DNA of 64,000 nt, taken from assembly GCA_037130365.1 (NCBI GenBank), contig JBAXTE010000018.1, positions 1-64,000 of the forward strand. The letters are read 5' to 3'. The notes under the pieces are model-generated. The model did no database searches, was not told the origin of the DNA, and was given only the letters and a program-made list of their open reading frames with translations. Positions within the stretch are counted from its first letter, which is position 1, and the number at the start of each line of letters is the position of its first letter. Shown here piece after piece: positions 8,941-18,101 of this stretch. The DNA comes from JBAXTE01 sp037130365. GTDB taxonomy: Bacteria > Bacteroidota > Bacteroidia > Bacteroidales > WCHB1-69. Both the position numbers and the translations under genes were made by a program.

Positions 8941-9507
8941 ATGACAACCATTAAAACGAGTAAGTCGGAAATCATGAAAGCACTAAACTTCTTAAAAATA
9001 GTTGTGAAAGATACTGTAAAAAAGAATTATAAGATTATGACATTTTGCGAGATTACCGTAACAGATATGAAAGTTGTTTTTTCTGTTCCCGGAAGTCAAT
9101 ATACAATAGCATGTTCTACTATAGGAACTGCTAAATTTTCGAGTAATTTTTTATATTTTTACGATGTTATTCGTAATTATAAAGGGGAAGAATTGCTTAT
9201 TGAAATTGACCATGAAGTAGTAAACATTGGAAGCCTAAAATTCTTTGTTAAAACATGTTTTTTTGAAGATGATTCGATTTTAAGAACAATTAAGTTACCA
9301 GCTGATTATATTGACAAACATATTCTAAACTTAGCCCCACAAGGCTATACTCAACAAGAAATTGAATTTAATAATTTGCAAAATAAATTAACCTTAGCGG
9401 AAAAAAAATTACACAAAAGAATTAATCAAGCATTTGATTTATTGAAAGAATATAACGTGACTCTTAAGGATATTGAATTGTTGACAAACCGAAAATTGTT
9501 TAAATAA
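8941..9507 (+). CDS. Unknown protein resembling a single sliding-clamp-type domain plus coiled coil
   Basis: 188 residues, no signal peptide or membrane segment. Residues 1-~120 read like one domain of DNA polymerase III beta. There is an opening helix (KSEIMKALNFLKIVVKDT), then strands with an ITVTDMKVVFSV pattern, then FLYFYDVIRNYKGEELLIEID and VNIGSLKFFVKTC. Residues ~135-188 are a charged helical tail (TQQEIEFNNLQNKLTLAEKKL). The resemblance is by eye and could be chance; no family is firmly recognised. The gene sits with a KilA-N gene on the opposite strand to the glycan cluster, as if inserted. A phage- or plasmid-derived origin is possible. Confidence 0.6.
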   Translation: MTTIKTSKSEIMKALNFLKIVVKDTVKKNYKIMTFCEITVTDMKVVFSVPGSQYTIACSTIGTAKFSSNFLYFYDVIRNYKGEELLIEIDHEVVNIGSLKFFVKTCFFEDDSILRTIKLPADYIDKHILNLAPQGYTQQEIEFNNLQNKLTLAEKKLHKRINQAFDLLKEYNVTLKDIELLTNRKLFK

Positions 9508-9629
9508 GTGTGAATGATTTTTTTGTAAATTGCAACATAATTACAATAAAATTGCGCTCTTAGTTAAATCCGACCATGATTTTTTGAATTACAAACTACT
9601 GAATTATTATTTTAGACAATGAAAATAAT

Positions 9630-10442
9630 ATGGCAAAAATCAATGTTAAAGACACAGAAATAACAATAATAACGGTTGCAGAAAGAGATTATATTTCACT
9701 AACCGATATGGCTAATGCTAAAGAAAGCGAAAGTCGGGCTGCAGATATAATAAAAAACTGGTTAAGAACACGTTATGCAATAGAATTTCTTAGTGTTTGG
9801 GAACAAATTAATAATCCGAATTTTAAAGTGGTGGAATCTGACCACTTTAAAATGCAAGCTGGTTTGCCGAATTTTATACTGAGTGCATCAGAATGGATTG
9901 ATAAAACGAGTGCCATCGGAATAATTGTAAGAAAAGGGAAATATGGAGGTACTTATGCTCACAAAGACATAGCCTTTGAGTTTGGATCTGCCATAAGTGT
10001 GCCTTTTAAAATGTACTTAATTACTGAATTCCAACGACTAAAAGAAGATGAACAGAAGCAACTTGGTTGGAGTGCCAAGCGAGAATTGGCAAAACTTAAT
10101 TATCATATTCATACAGATGCTATCAAGCACAATCTAATACCCAATGAGCTTTCACAAGATCAAACGGCTATTATTTATGCCAGCGAAGCAGATGTTCTCA
10201 ATGTTGCATTATTTGGAATAACTGCCAAACAATGGAGAGATTCAAATCCCAATTTAAAAGGGAATATTCGTGATTATGCTACTATTAATGAGTTAATTTG
10301 TTTATCTAATTTGGAAAATCTAAACTCATTGTTTATTAACGAAAATATGCAACAATCGGAAAGACTCATTAAATTAAACCAAATAGCAATTCAACAAATC
10401 AAAATATTGCATGAAGTAGAATCCCGAAAAATTCTAAAATAG
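9630..10442 (+). CDS. KilA-N domain protein
   Basis: 270 residues. The KilA-N DNA-binding domain covers about residues 1-125: YISLTDMANAKESESRAADIIKNWLRTR, then EWIDKTSAIGIIVRKGKYGGTYAHKDIAFEFGSAISVPFKMYLI. The C-terminal part (KEDEQKQLGWSAKRELAKLNY onward) is the helical region usual in Bacteroidota versions of the family, with HTDAIKHNLIPNELS and EADVLNVALFG. KilA-N proteins are frequent in phages and large DNA viruses and are common, function-unknown accessory genes in Bacteroidota. A truncated paralogue lies at 33799-34266. No phage structural genes are near. Confidence 0.88.
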   Translation: MAKINVKDTEITIITVAERDYISLTDMANAKESESRAADIIKNWLRTRYAIEFLSVWEQINNPNFKVVESDHFKMQAGLPNFILSASEWIDKTSAIGIIVRKGKYGGTYAHKDIAFEFGSAISVPFKMYLITEFQRLKEDEQKQLGWSAKRELAKLNYHIHTDAIKHNLIPNELSQDQTAIIYASEADVLNVALFGITAKQWRDSNPNLKGNIRDYATINELICLSNLENLNSLFINENMQQSERLIKLNQIAIQQIKILHEVESRKILK

Positions 10443-10570
10443 TAGAAATATAAACACTTGATTTACAAAACAGATGATATTATTTGTTCATTAAATGGAC
10501 TTACAAAAGATGAAACAGAGTATGTAAAAACTACAATCTTGAATTTTAAACATCAAACTATTATATCATA

Positions 10571-13102
10571 TTACCGATTCAATACATCATTCAATGAAAT
10601 AGTCTTTATGGAACTTGATTTTAAAATTGTGTTTGGTTTTTCGGGGGTACAATCAATTACATAATCTTTCCTTGGAATCATGTCAAACCCATTTTCCGAA
10701 AGCTCAAAGCCATCAATGGTAAGCCATAATCCTTTTACGGGCACATCCGAAGAAATTACAAATTTGGTGAATCCATTTGCTTCTTTAATGATATGAAAGG
10801 TGAAAAATGGCTTTTTTAGAGTTAATTTTTTCGGCTGATTTACAAAACAAACCTCTTCTGCAATCTCTTTCCCTTGCAAATCTACTAGCACAGCAGCAAA
10901 AACAGAATTTGGTTTTATGTGAGAATTCGAAAGAATACTTATCACAGACGAGTTGTTAGAAGTGATAGATACTGGCGTAGTTCCAATTATTTTTTTAACT
11001 CCCGATTGCTCAATTTCAATCAGCATCACCGTTCCTCGGAATGATTTGTTCCCAATATTTGAAACCCAAATTTCTGTGGTATCGCCATTTTTCATAAATG
11101 TTGGCTTTACTGGCTTGAATAATCGTTTAGAAGCAAAATAAAACGACTTTGGATTTCCAAAATAATCCAATGCCGACCACGAAATTGATGGCCAACAATC
11201 TGAAAATTGCCAATATAATGAGCCCATACAATATGGAACACGTTGAGTGTGTGCTTTTATGGCCTCTCCCATCCCATCGGCTTGCATCAACTGACTTATA
11301 TATACATAATCTTCTACCGACTTTGGTTTAGGATAATCTCGCTGCAAATACTCATCAATGGTCTGATACCCGCGTGAATGCTTTTGATGTGTAGCCAACG
11401 AAGGCTGATTTAAACTATCTATAGCCTGATTTGCAGCCTGCTCGAGTGTCATTATCGATGGGTATCCTTGGAATCCATATTCGCTTACAAAACGGCCCAC
11501 TTTCTTTCGATAACTTGAAAAAGGCTCCATTCCCCACCAAACACCCCAGTAATGAACATCACCAGTTTTGTACGCGGTATCGCGTCCCCAACCATTTGCC
11601 GGCGATGAAGGATGATAATTAAAAAAAACATTTCCATACGATTCTTTGAGTGCTTGAGGAATGACTGTTTCAAAAAGTTTACGATTTCCAGACCAAATAG
11701 ATGTAGAATCTGCAGCCGAATACCCATATTGTTTTTGCCAACCCCAATTTGCCCAACCTTCGTAATTTTCGTTATTGCCACACCATAAAGCTATTGAAGG
11801 ATGAGAAGAAAGCCGTTTCGATTGAAAATTTATTTCCGCATAAACACTTTTTAAAAAAACATCATCATAAGGATACATTGCACTAGCAAACATGGCATCT
11901 TGCCAAACCATAATTCCAAGACTGTCGCATAAATCATAGAAAATATCGTCTTCATAACCACCGCCACCCCAAACACGAAGCATATTGTAACCAGCATTAT
12001 GAGCCATGGTTAGTAATTTACGATACTTTTGGGGACTATTTTCGTTTTTAAAAATCCCTATTGGCGTCCAATTTGCCCCTTTTGCAAAAACAGGTTGGCC
12101 ATTAACTTCAAAATAGAAGCTTCTGCCAATGCTGTCGGGAGTTTGAACCAAATTTATATTTCTAAATCCAATTTGCTTATGATACGTTTTAGTGGTTGAT
12201 TTACTATCAGTTACAGTTAATAGCAAGTGGTAAATATTCGGTTGACCAGAACCAGTTGGATTCCAAATTTTAGGATTATTAATTGAAAAGTTGAATTTCA
12301 GTAACGAATCTGAGCTCACTGAAAATTTCTGGGTAAAATATTTCAATCCAGATTTTTGGTTAGAAATATCAACCGTTAATATTGAAGATTTTGAAACAGC
12401 AACCTCAACTGGAAGCGAACAATGAACGATTCCTGCATTGTTTTTCAAAGAAGTAACAATAGTGGGTTGTTCTACATCTAAAGAATTCCAAAAAGTGAGA
12501 GAAACGGATTTTGAAATCCCCATATTTATTATTTTAGGGGCCCAATCCCAACCAAATTGAAACTGAGGTTTCCGAGCAAAAACACGTTCATTTTCGGGAA
12601 GTTTATAGGGTAATTTCTTAGCGCTTTCCCTTAGCAGTGGAAGCATTGGTGGAAAAATCACTTTTAATTCATTTTTTCCAGCTTTGAGCCATTTTCTTAC
12701 CTCAATTTGGTGAGAAACGAACATATTATGGGCTTCGTGAATCAGAGAATCGTTGAGAAAAATATAGGCATAAGTATCTAATTCTTCAAAAAGAAGGTTT
12801 GCTTTGCGATAATTTGCCAAATCTTCAGCGTTAATTAAAAATTTCAACCGATAACACCAACCCGATTCACTTACCCATTGGACTTTCGATTCATTATCGG
12901 CAATTAATGGATTCGGAATTCTATTGAGTTTAATTAAATCAGTAAAAATTGATCCGGGTACATTTGCTGGTGCCCAAAAATTGCTATCCACATTATTGAA
13001 GCTCCATCCCAAATTAAGCGAGATTATTTTACTCTGACTCAATCCAACCAAAGGAAGAATCAGATATAAAAACATTAAAAAAGATAATCGATTGATTTTC
13101 AT
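10571..13102 (-). CDS. GH2 beta-mannosidase
   Basis: 843 residues with signal peptide (cleavage near VGLSQ). The N-terminal sugar-binding domain has VPGSIFTDLIKLNRIPNP and FGWDWAPKI, typical of beta-mannosidases. The central TIM barrel has WGGGGYEDDIFYDLCD, the acid/base Glu445 in CGNNENYEG, and the nucleophile Glu541 in SEYGFQGYPS. It removes the beta-1,4-linked core mannose of N-glycans or manno-oligosaccharides and probably acts in the periplasm. It follows GH20 on the same strand after a 274-base repeat-bearing gap and belongs to the same catabolic set. Its 3' end slightly overlaps a doubtful plus-strand frame. Confidence 0.93.
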   Translation of the reverse strand: MKINRLSFLMFLYLILPLVGLSQSKIISLNLGWSFNNVDSNFWAPANVPGSIFTDLIKLNRIPNPLIADNESKVQWVSESGWCYRLKFLINAEDLANYRKANLLFEELDTYAYIFLNDSLIHEAHNMFVSHQIEVRKWLKAGKNELKVIFPPMLPLLRESAKKLPYKLPENERVFARKPQFQFGWDWAPKIINMGISKSVSLTFWNSLDVEQPTIVTSLKNNAGIVHCSLPVEVAVSKSSILTVDISNQKSGLKYFTQKFSVSSDSLLKFNFSINNPKIWNPTGSGQPNIYHLLLTVTDSKSTTKTYHKQIGFRNINLVQTPDSIGRSFYFEVNGQPVFAKGANWTPIGIFKNENSPQKYRKLLTMAHNAGYNMLRVWGGGGYEDDIFYDLCDSLGIMVWQDAMFASAMYPYDDVFLKSVYAEINFQSKRLSSHPSIALWCGNNENYEGWANWGWQKQYGYSAADSTSIWSGNRKLFETVIPQALKESYGNVFFNYHPSSPANGWGRDTAYKTGDVHYWGVWWGMEPFSSYRKKVGRFVSEYGFQGYPSIMTLEQAANQAIDSLNQPSLATHQKHSRGYQTIDEYLQRDYPKPKSVEDYVYISQLMQADGMGEAIKAHTQRVPYCMGSLYWQFSDCWPSISWSALDYFGNPKSFYFASKRLFKPVKPTFMKNGDTTEIWVSNIGNKSFRGTVMLIEIEQSGVKKIIGTTPVSITSNNSSVISILSNSHIKPNSVFAAVLVDLQGKEIAEEVCFVNQPKKLTLKKPFFTFHIIKEANGFTKFVISSDVPVKGLWLTIDGFELSENGFDMIPRKDYVIDCTPEKPNTILKSSSIKTISLNDVLNR

Positions 13103-13118
13103 CTGTACTTATATATTT

Positions 13119-13300
13119 TGTTTATTGGTTTGAGGTTGATCGGTTGATAGGGAGACCCAACATATCAAAACATAAACCTATAAACTCATAAACTATTCAA
13201 CTCTTTCTGTTTATTGGTTTGAGGTTGATAGGTTGATAGGGAGACCCAACCCATCAACATATAAACATATCAACCCATCAACTCATCAACCTATAAACTT
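13119..13300. repeat. Imperfect 89-bp tandem duplication with self-complementary GGTTGAT motifs
   Basis: A segment beginning TGTTTATTGGTTTGAGG at 13119 is repeated from 13208 with only one change over the first ~43 bases (through GGGAGACCCAAC). The second halves diverge but keep many ATCAAC/ATAAAC words, which are complementary to the GGTTGATAGG part, so the region can fold into long imperfect hairpins. It fills the gap between the GH20 and GH2 genes. Confidence 0.75.
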
Positions 13301-13304
13301 TTTC

Positions 13305-13342
13305 ACCACTTAGACACTCAAAGCACTAAGAACCACTAAGTA
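13305..13342. repeat. Dispersed CTTAGTG-type repeat fragment
   Basis: The minus-strand reading CTTAGTGGTTCTTAGTGC and onward resembles the plus-strand copy at 21817-21847 (CTTAGTGACTCTCAGTGC). It looks like a noncoding dispersed word cluster without coding potential. Confidence 0.5.
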
Positions 13343-13376
13343 TTCGACTTTATGAACTTTTGACTTTATGGACTTT

Positions 13377-15668
13377 CTACTGTATTCCAATTTCGCTAAC
13401 AAAAAGCCACGCATTATGACCTTCGCCCGCTTTTCCTTTTTCAATTAAACCTAATCCTTCAACATACACTTTAACATATCTCGCCTTTGTAAGATTATTT
13501 TTCACAGAAATCATTCTACCCATCTCATTGATTTCCGACTCATTAAACTCCCCAAATTTCACAAAATGGATTCCATTTTCGGAGACTTCAACTTTCACAA
13601 TTTTCGGTAGATAAATCCAGCTTGCTTCAGCTTTCAAAGTATGAATAACAACATTACTGATTTCTGAAACTTTACCTAAGTCAATCATTGCTTCTAAAGG
13701 TGTATCCACAAAACCCAACCACTCTTTGCCATTCCACGGAATACTTCCCGAAACACCATCTACCAATGTCTGTGGACTTTTATAATTGTATTTATCAGAA
13801 GGTGGGTTTGTTAATTTGATTGACGCTCCCGAAGATTTTGTAATGAAAAATTTTTGAGCAACTGAATTTCTAACTACTTGATTATAGTCTCTTGACTCTG
13901 CGTAAATACAACAGTTATTCAATACCGGAATTGGGTTAAGATATTTTATGGGCTTACTCACAAAACCTTTTTCATCATCAATCCAGTAATAAATATCCCC
14001 AACGGGAAACTCTTGTTTTAGTTCAAGTGAAAGTTTGTAATTGACCGTATCTGCAATCACATTTTTATTAATTTCAAAGATAGACTTCGCATAATTAATT
14101 CCCTTTTTGTCAAACAATTCGAAGTGTTTTAATAACCTTCTTCTGAAATCTGAGTAATTTTTCACCTCTTTTGGCGACCATACTACTTCTGATAATGCAC
14201 ATAATCTAGGAAAAATCATATATTCTACTTGCTTACTGGACGATATGTACTCTGTCCACAAATTTCCTTGAGCTCCTAAAATAAATTTTTGTTGATTAGC
14301 AGATAGAACTTTTGGAATAGGTTCGTAAGAGTACACTTTCTCAACGGTAGTATAACCGCCAATGGCCAATGGTTCGTTGGTTGGATCTCCCTGATAATGG
14401 TCGAAATAACAGTGCGAACCAGGAGTCATTACCACATAGTTTCCTTGTTTGGCAGCCGCAATACCACCCTCTTCACCTTGCCACGACATAATTGAAGCAC
14501 TTGAAGACAAGCCACCTTGTAGAATTTCGTCCCAGCCAATTAGCTTTTTATTATGTGTATTGAGAAATTTTTCAACTCTTTGAATAAAGAAACTTTGCAG
14601 TTCAAATTCATTCTTTAAACCCAACTCTTTCATACGAGCCTGACATGCGGGACATTCTTTCCATTTAACTTTTGGGCATTCATCACCACCAACATGAATA
14701 TAAGTACCCGGAAAAAGTTCCATTACTTCAGATAGTACATTTTTCATAAAATCAAACACGGTATCTTTCGTGCAAAAAACATCTTCAAACACGCCCCAAG
14801 TTTGCTCTACATCAATTTGTTTGCCTGTACACGACAAATATGGATATGCGCTAATTGCGGCCATTGCATGTCCTGGCATTTCAATTTCTGGAACGATAGT
14901 AATATGTCGCGCTGAGGCATAAGCTACAATCTCTCGGATATCATCTTGTGAATAAAAACCGCCATAGGCAATAGAATCGGACGCATATTTATCGCTACTG
15001 GAATGGCCGATAAGAGTTCCTTTTCTCCAACCTCCTATTTGAGTAAGTTTCGGATATTTTTTAATCTCAATCCGCCAACCCTGATCATCGGTTAAATGCC
15101 AATGAAAAGTATTCATTTTGTAAGTAGCCAAATAATCGAGATATTTTTTAATAAACTCCTTCGAAAAAAAGTGACGACTCACATCAAGATGCATTCCACG
15201 CCAACCAAATCGGGGTTCATCGGTAATTTTAACGCAAGGAATTTTAATTTGCCCTGCAGTATCGGATTTGACAATTTGAATTAGCGTTTGTAATCCATAA
15301 AAAACACCGTTTTGTCCACCAATAATTTCAACAGAATACGGATTAACAGTATGTGAATAAGCATCCGACTTAAGCGATGGATTCAACTTTACCCGAATAA
15401 AATTAATCTTCGTAGCTTCGTCATAAACATTAAGTTTAAGTCCATAAACATCATTCAACATCCCAACAAAAATATTTGCATCTGAATTCAATGTCTTTGA
15501 TGCTGCCACGACTGTTTTCTGATTCAACAAAAAATATCCTTTTGCCTTAACAATAGTTTTTGGCAAAGGAATTATAGCAAGTTCATTTAACTCTTGAGCA
15601 GAAACATTAATTCTTGTTCCAAAAAGGAATATTAGAAGAACTAACCCTAATTTTAGAATACGATTCAT
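13377..15668 (-). CDS. GH20 beta-N-acetylhexosaminidase with F5/8C module
   Basis: 763 residues from the chosen ATG. The open frame reaches 15761 but would overlap the ROK gene, and only the start at 15668 gives a proper signal peptide (MNRILKLGLVLLIFLF, ending SAQ). A GH20b N-terminal domain (~25-150) is followed by the barrel GWRGMHLDVSRHF and HWHLTDDQGWRIEI, with the catalytic Asp329-Glu330 pair in HVGGDECPKVKW. After the barrel come a chitobiase-like segment and a C-terminal discoidin-type domain (~620-763). It releases terminal GlcNAc or GalNAc from glycans. It sits 37 bases after a ROK sugar kinase in an operon with a sugar importer and LacI regulator. Confidence 0.94.
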   Translation of the reverse strand: MNRILKLGLVLLIFLFGTRINVSAQELNELAIIPLPKTIVKAKGYFLLNQKTVVAASKTLNSDANIFVGMLNDVYGLKLNVYDEATKINFIRVKLNPSLKSDAYSHTVNPYSVEIIGGQNGVFYGLQTLIQIVKSDTAGQIKIPCVKITDEPRFGWRGMHLDVSRHFFSKEFIKKYLDYLATYKMNTFHWHLTDDQGWRIEIKKYPKLTQIGGWRKGTLIGHSSSDKYASDSIAYGGFYSQDDIREIVAYASARHITIVPEIEMPGHAMAAISAYPYLSCTGKQIDVEQTWGVFEDVFCTKDTVFDFMKNVLSEVMELFPGTYIHVGGDECPKVKWKECPACQARMKELGLKNEFELQSFFIQRVEKFLNTHNKKLIGWDEILQGGLSSSASIMSWQGEEGGIAAAKQGNYVVMTPGSHCYFDHYQGDPTNEPLAIGGYTTVEKVYSYEPIPKVLSANQQKFILGAQGNLWTEYISSSKQVEYMIFPRLCALSEVVWSPKEVKNYSDFRRRLLKHFELFDKKGINYAKSIFEINKNVIADTVNYKLSLELKQEFPVGDIYYWIDDEKGFVSKPIKYLNPIPVLNNCCIYAESRDYNQVVRNSVAQKFFITKSSGASIKLTNPPSDKYNYKSPQTLVDGVSGSIPWNGKEWLGFVDTPLEAMIDLGKVSEISNVVIHTLKAEASWIYLPKIVKVEVSENGIHFVKFGEFNESEINEMGRMISVKNNLTKARYVKVYVEGLGLIEKGKAGEGHNAWLFVSEIGIQ

Positions 15669-15705
15669 TTCAAATGAATTATTGTGAATAATATGAAAAG
15701 TAAAA

Positions 15706-16662
15706 CTAATTGTTGTTAAATGCCAAAGCGGCTGCACCAAGTAATCCAGTATTTTTATCACAGAGCAGAGAAGGTAGTATTTTAACCTTCCCTTTAAACA
15801 AAGTCATTACACAATTATTATAATTTTCAATTAATGGATCGAAGAGAAGTTTCCCTGATTTAACTAAACCACCAGAAATGAAAATTGCTTCTGGACTAGT
15901 AATAGAAACCACATTCGCTAATGCAATTGCAAGCATTTTTCCGGTATACTCAAATGCTTTTATAGCAACTGCATCTCCAGCATTTGCAGCATTTGAAATA
16001 TCCAAGGAAGTTAATTGGTTGGCAGGAATTTCTTTTAATACACTTTTTTCTTGATTATTTGCGAGCAATTCGATGGCAGTAGTAACTATTCCCGTGGAAG
16101 AAACATAGGTTTCGAGGCAACCACGACGACCACATCCACATAACCGACCATGATTTGTTTCTACAAGAGTATGACCCAACTCACCAGCAAAGCCATCGTG
16201 ACCATATATTAATTTGCCATTGCTAAAAATACCACTTCCCAAACCGGTTCCTAGAGTTACAACAATAAAATCATTCATTTGTGTAGCGCCTCCAAAAACA
16301 TGTTCACCAATGGCTGCTGCATTAGCATCATTTGTAAGAACTACAGGAATGTTAGTTTTTTCTTGAAGCATGCTTGCAAAAGGCAAAATGCCCTTCCACA
16401 ATAGATTGGGTGCGTACTCAATGTTCCCTGAAAAAAAGTTTGCATTCGGTGCTCCAACTCCAATTTTTTCAATTTTTTGTTCAAAATTATTTCGCTTAAT
16501 CATATCAGAAACGCCATCACTAATAAGCGAAATATATTCTTCAAAACTCTCGCAGCATCGTGTACTCACATTAAAGCCATCCAGAATTGCCCCATCGTTA
16601 TCAATAATTGCAACTTCTGTATTTGTTCCCCCAACATCAATCCCAACAACAAATCTCTTCAT
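15706..16662 (-). CDS. ROK family sugar kinase
   Basis: 318 residues. The phosphate-binding motif DVGGTNTE is at residues 9-16. The family also shows LTNDANAAAIGEH, VVTLGTGLGSGI and the zinc-binding HTLVETNHGRLCGCGRRGCLET segment. ROK kinases phosphorylate glucose, N-acetylglucosamine, N-acetylmannosamine or fructose in the cytoplasm. With GH20 downstream and an MFS importer upstream (7-base gap), GlcNAc or mannose is the likeliest substrate, but the exact sugar cannot be read from sequence. Confidence 0.92.
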   Translation of the reverse strand: MKRFVVGIDVGGTNTEVAIIDNDGAILDGFNVSTRCCESFEEYISLISDGVSDMIKRNNFEQKIEKIGVGAPNANFFSGNIEYAPNLLWKGILPFASMLQEKTNIPVVLTNDANAAAIGEHVFGGATQMNDFIVVTLGTGLGSGIFSNGKLIYGHDGFAGELGHTLVETNHGRLCGCGRRGCLETYVSSTGIVTTAIELLANNQEKSVLKEIPANQLTSLDISNAANAGDAVAIKAFEYTGKMLAIALANVVSITSPEAIFISGGLVKSGKLLFDPLIENYNNCVMTLFKGKVKILPSLLCDKNTGLLGAAALAFNNN

Positions 16663-16669
16663 TATTATA

Positions 16670-18088
16670 TTATTTTTTTAAATCATTAGAAGTTTTAAAT
16701 CCACTTAGTCCATAGAAAATTAAATATATGTAACAAACCAATGGAATGATAAATGAAAAATGTACAGAAAATGAATCTGCAAAAAATCCTTGAAGTGGAG
16801 GTATAAGAGCACCTCCAACAATAGCCATAATTAAGATTGAGGAAGCTTGACCAGCAAATTTTCCTAAACCCGCGATTGCCAAAGTAAAAATATTCGACCA
16901 CATTATTGAATTAAATAACCCAACTCCAATGATTAGCCACATTGAAATAGCACCTGTCGTTAACATTGCTAACCCAATGAGTGTCATTGCAATAGATGCA
17001 AAAATTAATAACGTTTTATTTGGCGATGATTTTGAAAAATAAAAGGCCAATAAATTCAAGATAACAATAAGTAAGAATGGCCATACTTCATTAATTGAAA
17101 GTCCGCTTGCAAAATAGATAAACCCAAACGCAGCAAAGGCAATTACCACCATTAACACTGTTTTTTTACTAGTTGAAAATTTATCCGAAAGCGCAATTGA
17201 ACCTGCAAATCGACCTATCATAAGACCGCCCCAATAAAATGCCAAATAAGATTTTGCCGACATTTCGGGTAAACTCATAGATTCTTTTAAATAGCTTATC
17301 ATCATACTTCCAATGGCAACTTCAGCTCCAACATACATAAAAATTGCAATAAATCCGAGTACTAAATTACGATGTCGCAATGCTCCAAAGCCAGTTGTTG
17401 GTTCGCTTTGATTTGAAACATCAGGCAGTGGAGTGAAATAAACAACAAATGCCAATAAAACAAATATTGCTGCAAATATAAAATATGGAATTTGAACACT
17501 ATTTGCAGTCAACGGTAATCCTGTATCAGTAAGAATTGGAATTCCGCTATTGTTTAAAATAGGAGCTCCGAATTTATTAAAGTAATGGAAAATTAGATAT
17601 CCTCCAATAATTGGAGCTATGGTTGTCCCCAGAGAATTGAAGCCTTGAGAAAGATTTAATCTACTTGAAGCAGTTCTCTCGGGGCCTATGATAGCAACAT
17701 AAGGATTTGCGGCAATCTGTAATAATGTAAAGCCTATGCCTAAAACAAATAATGCCAATAAAAAAAGCGAAAATTGATGATTTGCTGCCGCTGGATAAAA
17801 CATCATACAAGCAATTGCAGAAACGATTAAGCCAATTATTATTCCTTTTTTATATCCAATAATTGATATCGGATCTCGCCAAAATGATAGTATTAAATAG
17901 GCTAGTGAGCCAACAAAATAGGCTCCAAAAAATGAAAATTGAACTAATGTAGCTTCGGTGTAGCTAAGATCAAATATCTTTTTTAAGTATGGAACTAAAA
18001 TATCATTTAAACAAGTGATAAATCCCCACATAAAAAACAAGGCTGTAAGCACAGTGAGAGCCAATCCGTTACTTTTTGTTTTATTCAT
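16670..18088 (-). CDS. FucP/NagP-type MFS sugar importer
   Basis: 472 residues with about 12 membrane helices. It opens with LTALFFMWGFITCLNDILVPYLK, the signature of the FucP/GluP sugar:proton symporter branch, followed by YTEATLVQFSFFGAYFVGSL and LQIAANPYVAIIGPERTASSRLNLSQGFNSLGTTIAP. Members bring fucose, glucose/galactose or GlcNAc into the cytoplasm. Placed between lacI (13-base gap) and a ROK kinase (7-base gap), it probably imports the sugar that the kinase phosphorylates. A NagP-like GlcNAc role is an inference from neighbours. Confidence 0.9.
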   Translation of the reverse strand: MNKTKSNGLALTVLTALFFMWGFITCLNDILVPYLKKIFDLSYTEATLVQFSFFGAYFVGSLAYLILSFWRDPISIIGYKKGIIIGLIVSAIACMMFYPAAANHQFSLFLLALFVLGIGFTLLQIAANPYVAIIGPERTASSRLNLSQGFNSLGTTIAPIIGGYLIFHYFNKFGAPILNNSGIPILTDTGLPLTANSVQIPYFIFAAIFVLLAFVVYFTPLPDVSNQSEPTTGFGALRHRNLVLGFIAIFMYVGAEVAIGSMMISYLKESMSLPEMSAKSYLAFYWGGLMIGRFAGSIALSDKFSTSKKTVLMVVIAFAAFGFIYFASGLSINEVWPFLLIVILNLLAFYFSKSSPNKTLLIFASIAMTLIGLAMLTTGAISMWLIIGVGLFNSIMWSNIFTLAIAGLGKFAGQASSILIMAIVGGALIPPLQGFFADSFSVHFSFIIPLVCYIYLIFYGLSGFKTSNDLKK

Positions 18089-18101
18089 ATCCTATCAAAT
18101 A

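Noticed and set aside
10458..10664. 68-residue plus-strand frame after the KilA-N gene
   Set aside because: It needs a TTG start, runs into the 3' end of the GH2 gene on the other strand, and has no recognisable domain.
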